A stretch of 64,000 bases of DNA from Styela clava (lineage: Eukaryota > Chordata > Ascidiacea > Stolidobranchia > Styelidae): assembly GCF_964204865.1 (NCBI RefSeq), contig NC_135259.1, positions 2,852,001 to 2,916,000 on the forward strand, given 5' to 3'. Below, in pieces: positions 62,795-64,000 of the stretch. Position 1 is the stretch's first letter. The number at the start of each line of letters is the position of its first letter. The position numbers were made by a program, and so were the translations under genes. A model generated the notes under the pieces. The model did no database searches, was not told the origin of the DNA, and was given only the letters and a program-made list of their open reading frames with translations.

Positions 62795-63184
62795 ATGTTC
62801 GTGATAGAGAAAAGTGTTTTAACTTTGTACAATCACAATATTATAGTTAGCGTTTCGCACCATTCACCCAATGACAAACGTGCCTTTGTTTGTAAAATTG
62901 TTCGTGAACAATTGGTCCCGAGAGGGTATATTTCGTCTATAATACAGGATGCGAACAAAAAAATTTTTAAAAAAGGCGACGAAATGATTGGGAAAATATG
63001 CAAAACCCAGAGAAATGTAACCAGCGCTTGTGCCCATTCACGTGACAAGTTTTGTGACGAACAGCGTAGAGTAGATGCACTGAACGCAGTACCACCAGAT
63101 CATTTGCGCAGTTGCAACATTAGCGCAGTTGCAACATTACGTTTTGAATGCGTGGCCTTGACTCCGATATTTTATAACATTTAA
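62795..63184 (+). CDS. Unrecognised ORF, possible terminal exon
   Basis: A 129-codon open frame with more even amino-acid usage than its neighbours includes six Cys in the second part (spaced through KIV, KTQ, AHS, DEQ, NIS and VAL contexts). An acceptor-like ATTATAG at about 62838-62844 could start a terminal exon in this frame (from SVSHHSPNDKR). A direct repeat of a 17-bp GCGCAGTTGCAACATTA word occurs near 63104-63138. I find no family resemblance and no upstream exon, so it may be spurious. Confidence 0.25.
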   Translation: MFVIEKSVLTLYNHNIIVSVSHHSPNDKRAFVCKIVREQLVPRGYISSIIQDANKKIFKKGDEMIGKICKTQRNVTSACAHSRDKFCDEQRRVDALNAVPPDHLRSCNISAVATLRFECVALTPIFYNI

Positions 63185-64000
63185 TTAGCTGTAACTCCTC
63201 GCGTACGCAACACAAATAGCTTACTGATTTATATCATGTGATCTTGCACAGATTCAGATATTTTATTTTTATCATGCAAGAATCAATGCAAGAAAAAAGT
63301 GTATAACAGTATTAGAAAAAAATAAACGAAATATACACATAAGAAATAACGTCAGAGATTCATTGCAATCGATAAGGGGTCGCGAAGGACTGTAACAGTC
63401 TTTGAGTCAGTGACTCCTGTTGGCTGATTAATTCAGAGGAAAAAGACCAAAACTAAAAAAATTTAATAACTCAAAAGTTACCACAAAATGGAAGACATAA
63501 AAATCACAGGAGTAAAAAATGACGCAACAGCGCCCTCGTGGGTTTAACTGTGCGTTCATGAACCATGGCAAAAAAATTGCTTATTACTATGAATAAGCAG
63601 AAACAAAAGCAGCTGGAGTTTATGACTGCGATAGGTTGAATGCGGATTAAAAAGCAAGTACTCTTTTATTACTTCACGCGATAATAGTTATATATAGTAA
63701 CGTAAGATTATCAACAGTATAGCAATAGTTCAATTTTACAAAAAATTATATGAAACGTCATTCCATTGCCAAACGAAGTACCGGACGCTGATGAACAAAC
63801 TCATCCACTTAAAGAAACAGACGAATAGCCCTCAAGGTAAACTTTTTCAGTGCTTGTCTGAATGCATTATAGGCTAATTCTTGATTCGAATACTTTCAGC
63901 TAATGAATTCCATAACTTACCGCCTACATATTTTATTGAACTTTGGGTAAGTTTTGTGGGAAAACGATGCACGTAATGCACGTAGTAGGAGCCAGAGGCA
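63185..64000. other. End of window, nothing recognised
   Basis: The sequence is AT-rich, without an ORF or repeat boundary that I can support. Confidence 0.5.

Noticed and set aside
1..64000. CRISPR arrays, prokaryotic operons, riboswitches
   Set aside because: There are no regularly spaced direct repeats and no bacterial gene organisation; the window is eukaryotic.

Overview
The window is AT-rich animal nuclear DNA. Genes are split by many short GT-AG introns, intergenic space is filled with small DNA transposons, and there are no bacterial-type operons. The proteins encoded (paladin, a DHRS11-like reductase, an LDLa-repeat GPCR, a NIDO-domain secreted protein) fit an invertebrate bilaterian. 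I favour an ascidian tunicate, judging from gene content and intron size, but the phylum is not proven here. All exon models were built by hand from splice signals, reading frame and family resemblance.

Region 1 (1-13,020) is a tandem segmental duplication. One unit (about 2,385-7,850) carries an intact, intronless DHRS11-like gene on the minus strand. The next unit (about 7,920-13,020) carries its broken copy. Each unit was later hit by a different transposon: a 935-bp hAT-type element in the first, and a 1.6-kb palindromic foldback element in the second. A fragment of a third unit lies at 288-904.

Region 2 (13,131-25,332, plus strand) is one gene of 19 coding exons (1,013 aa). It has a signal peptide, about nine LDL-receptor class A modules and a GRL101/relaxin-receptor-like 7TM domain, with no leucine-rich repeats between them. 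Introns hold a Mutator-like element with 9-bp target duplications and a 1.86-kb hAT-type element that itself carries a nested element.

Region 3 (25,333-42,900) has few genes. It contains a five-exon secreted NIDO-domain protein (30,106-32,206), a possible two-exon small secreted protein (32,649-33,476), several MITEs and the decayed remains of two different LINE retrotransposons (38,020-39,379 and about 39,930-41,090).

Region 4 (42,929-60,176, minus strand) is a complete paladin (PALD1) orthologue of 22 coding exons (962 aa). It starts with a 15-nt coding micro-exon encoding a myristoylation-type N terminus. The first phosphatase-like loop has lost its Cys and Arg, while the second keeps CX5R. 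A 1.96-kb hAT-type element with a perfect 8-bp target duplication sits in its third-to-last... specifically the intron before coding exon 21. Region 5 (60,177-64,000) has one weak ORF and nothing else recognisable.

The genes do not form a pathway. Two or three encode secreted or cell-surface products (GPCR, NIDO protein, small secreted candidate), paladin is a membrane-anchored intracellular pseudophosphatase, and DHRS11 is a carbonyl/steroid reductase. The most distinctive material is the LDLa-only receptor, the asymmetric paladin and the well-dated nest of non-autonomous transposons.
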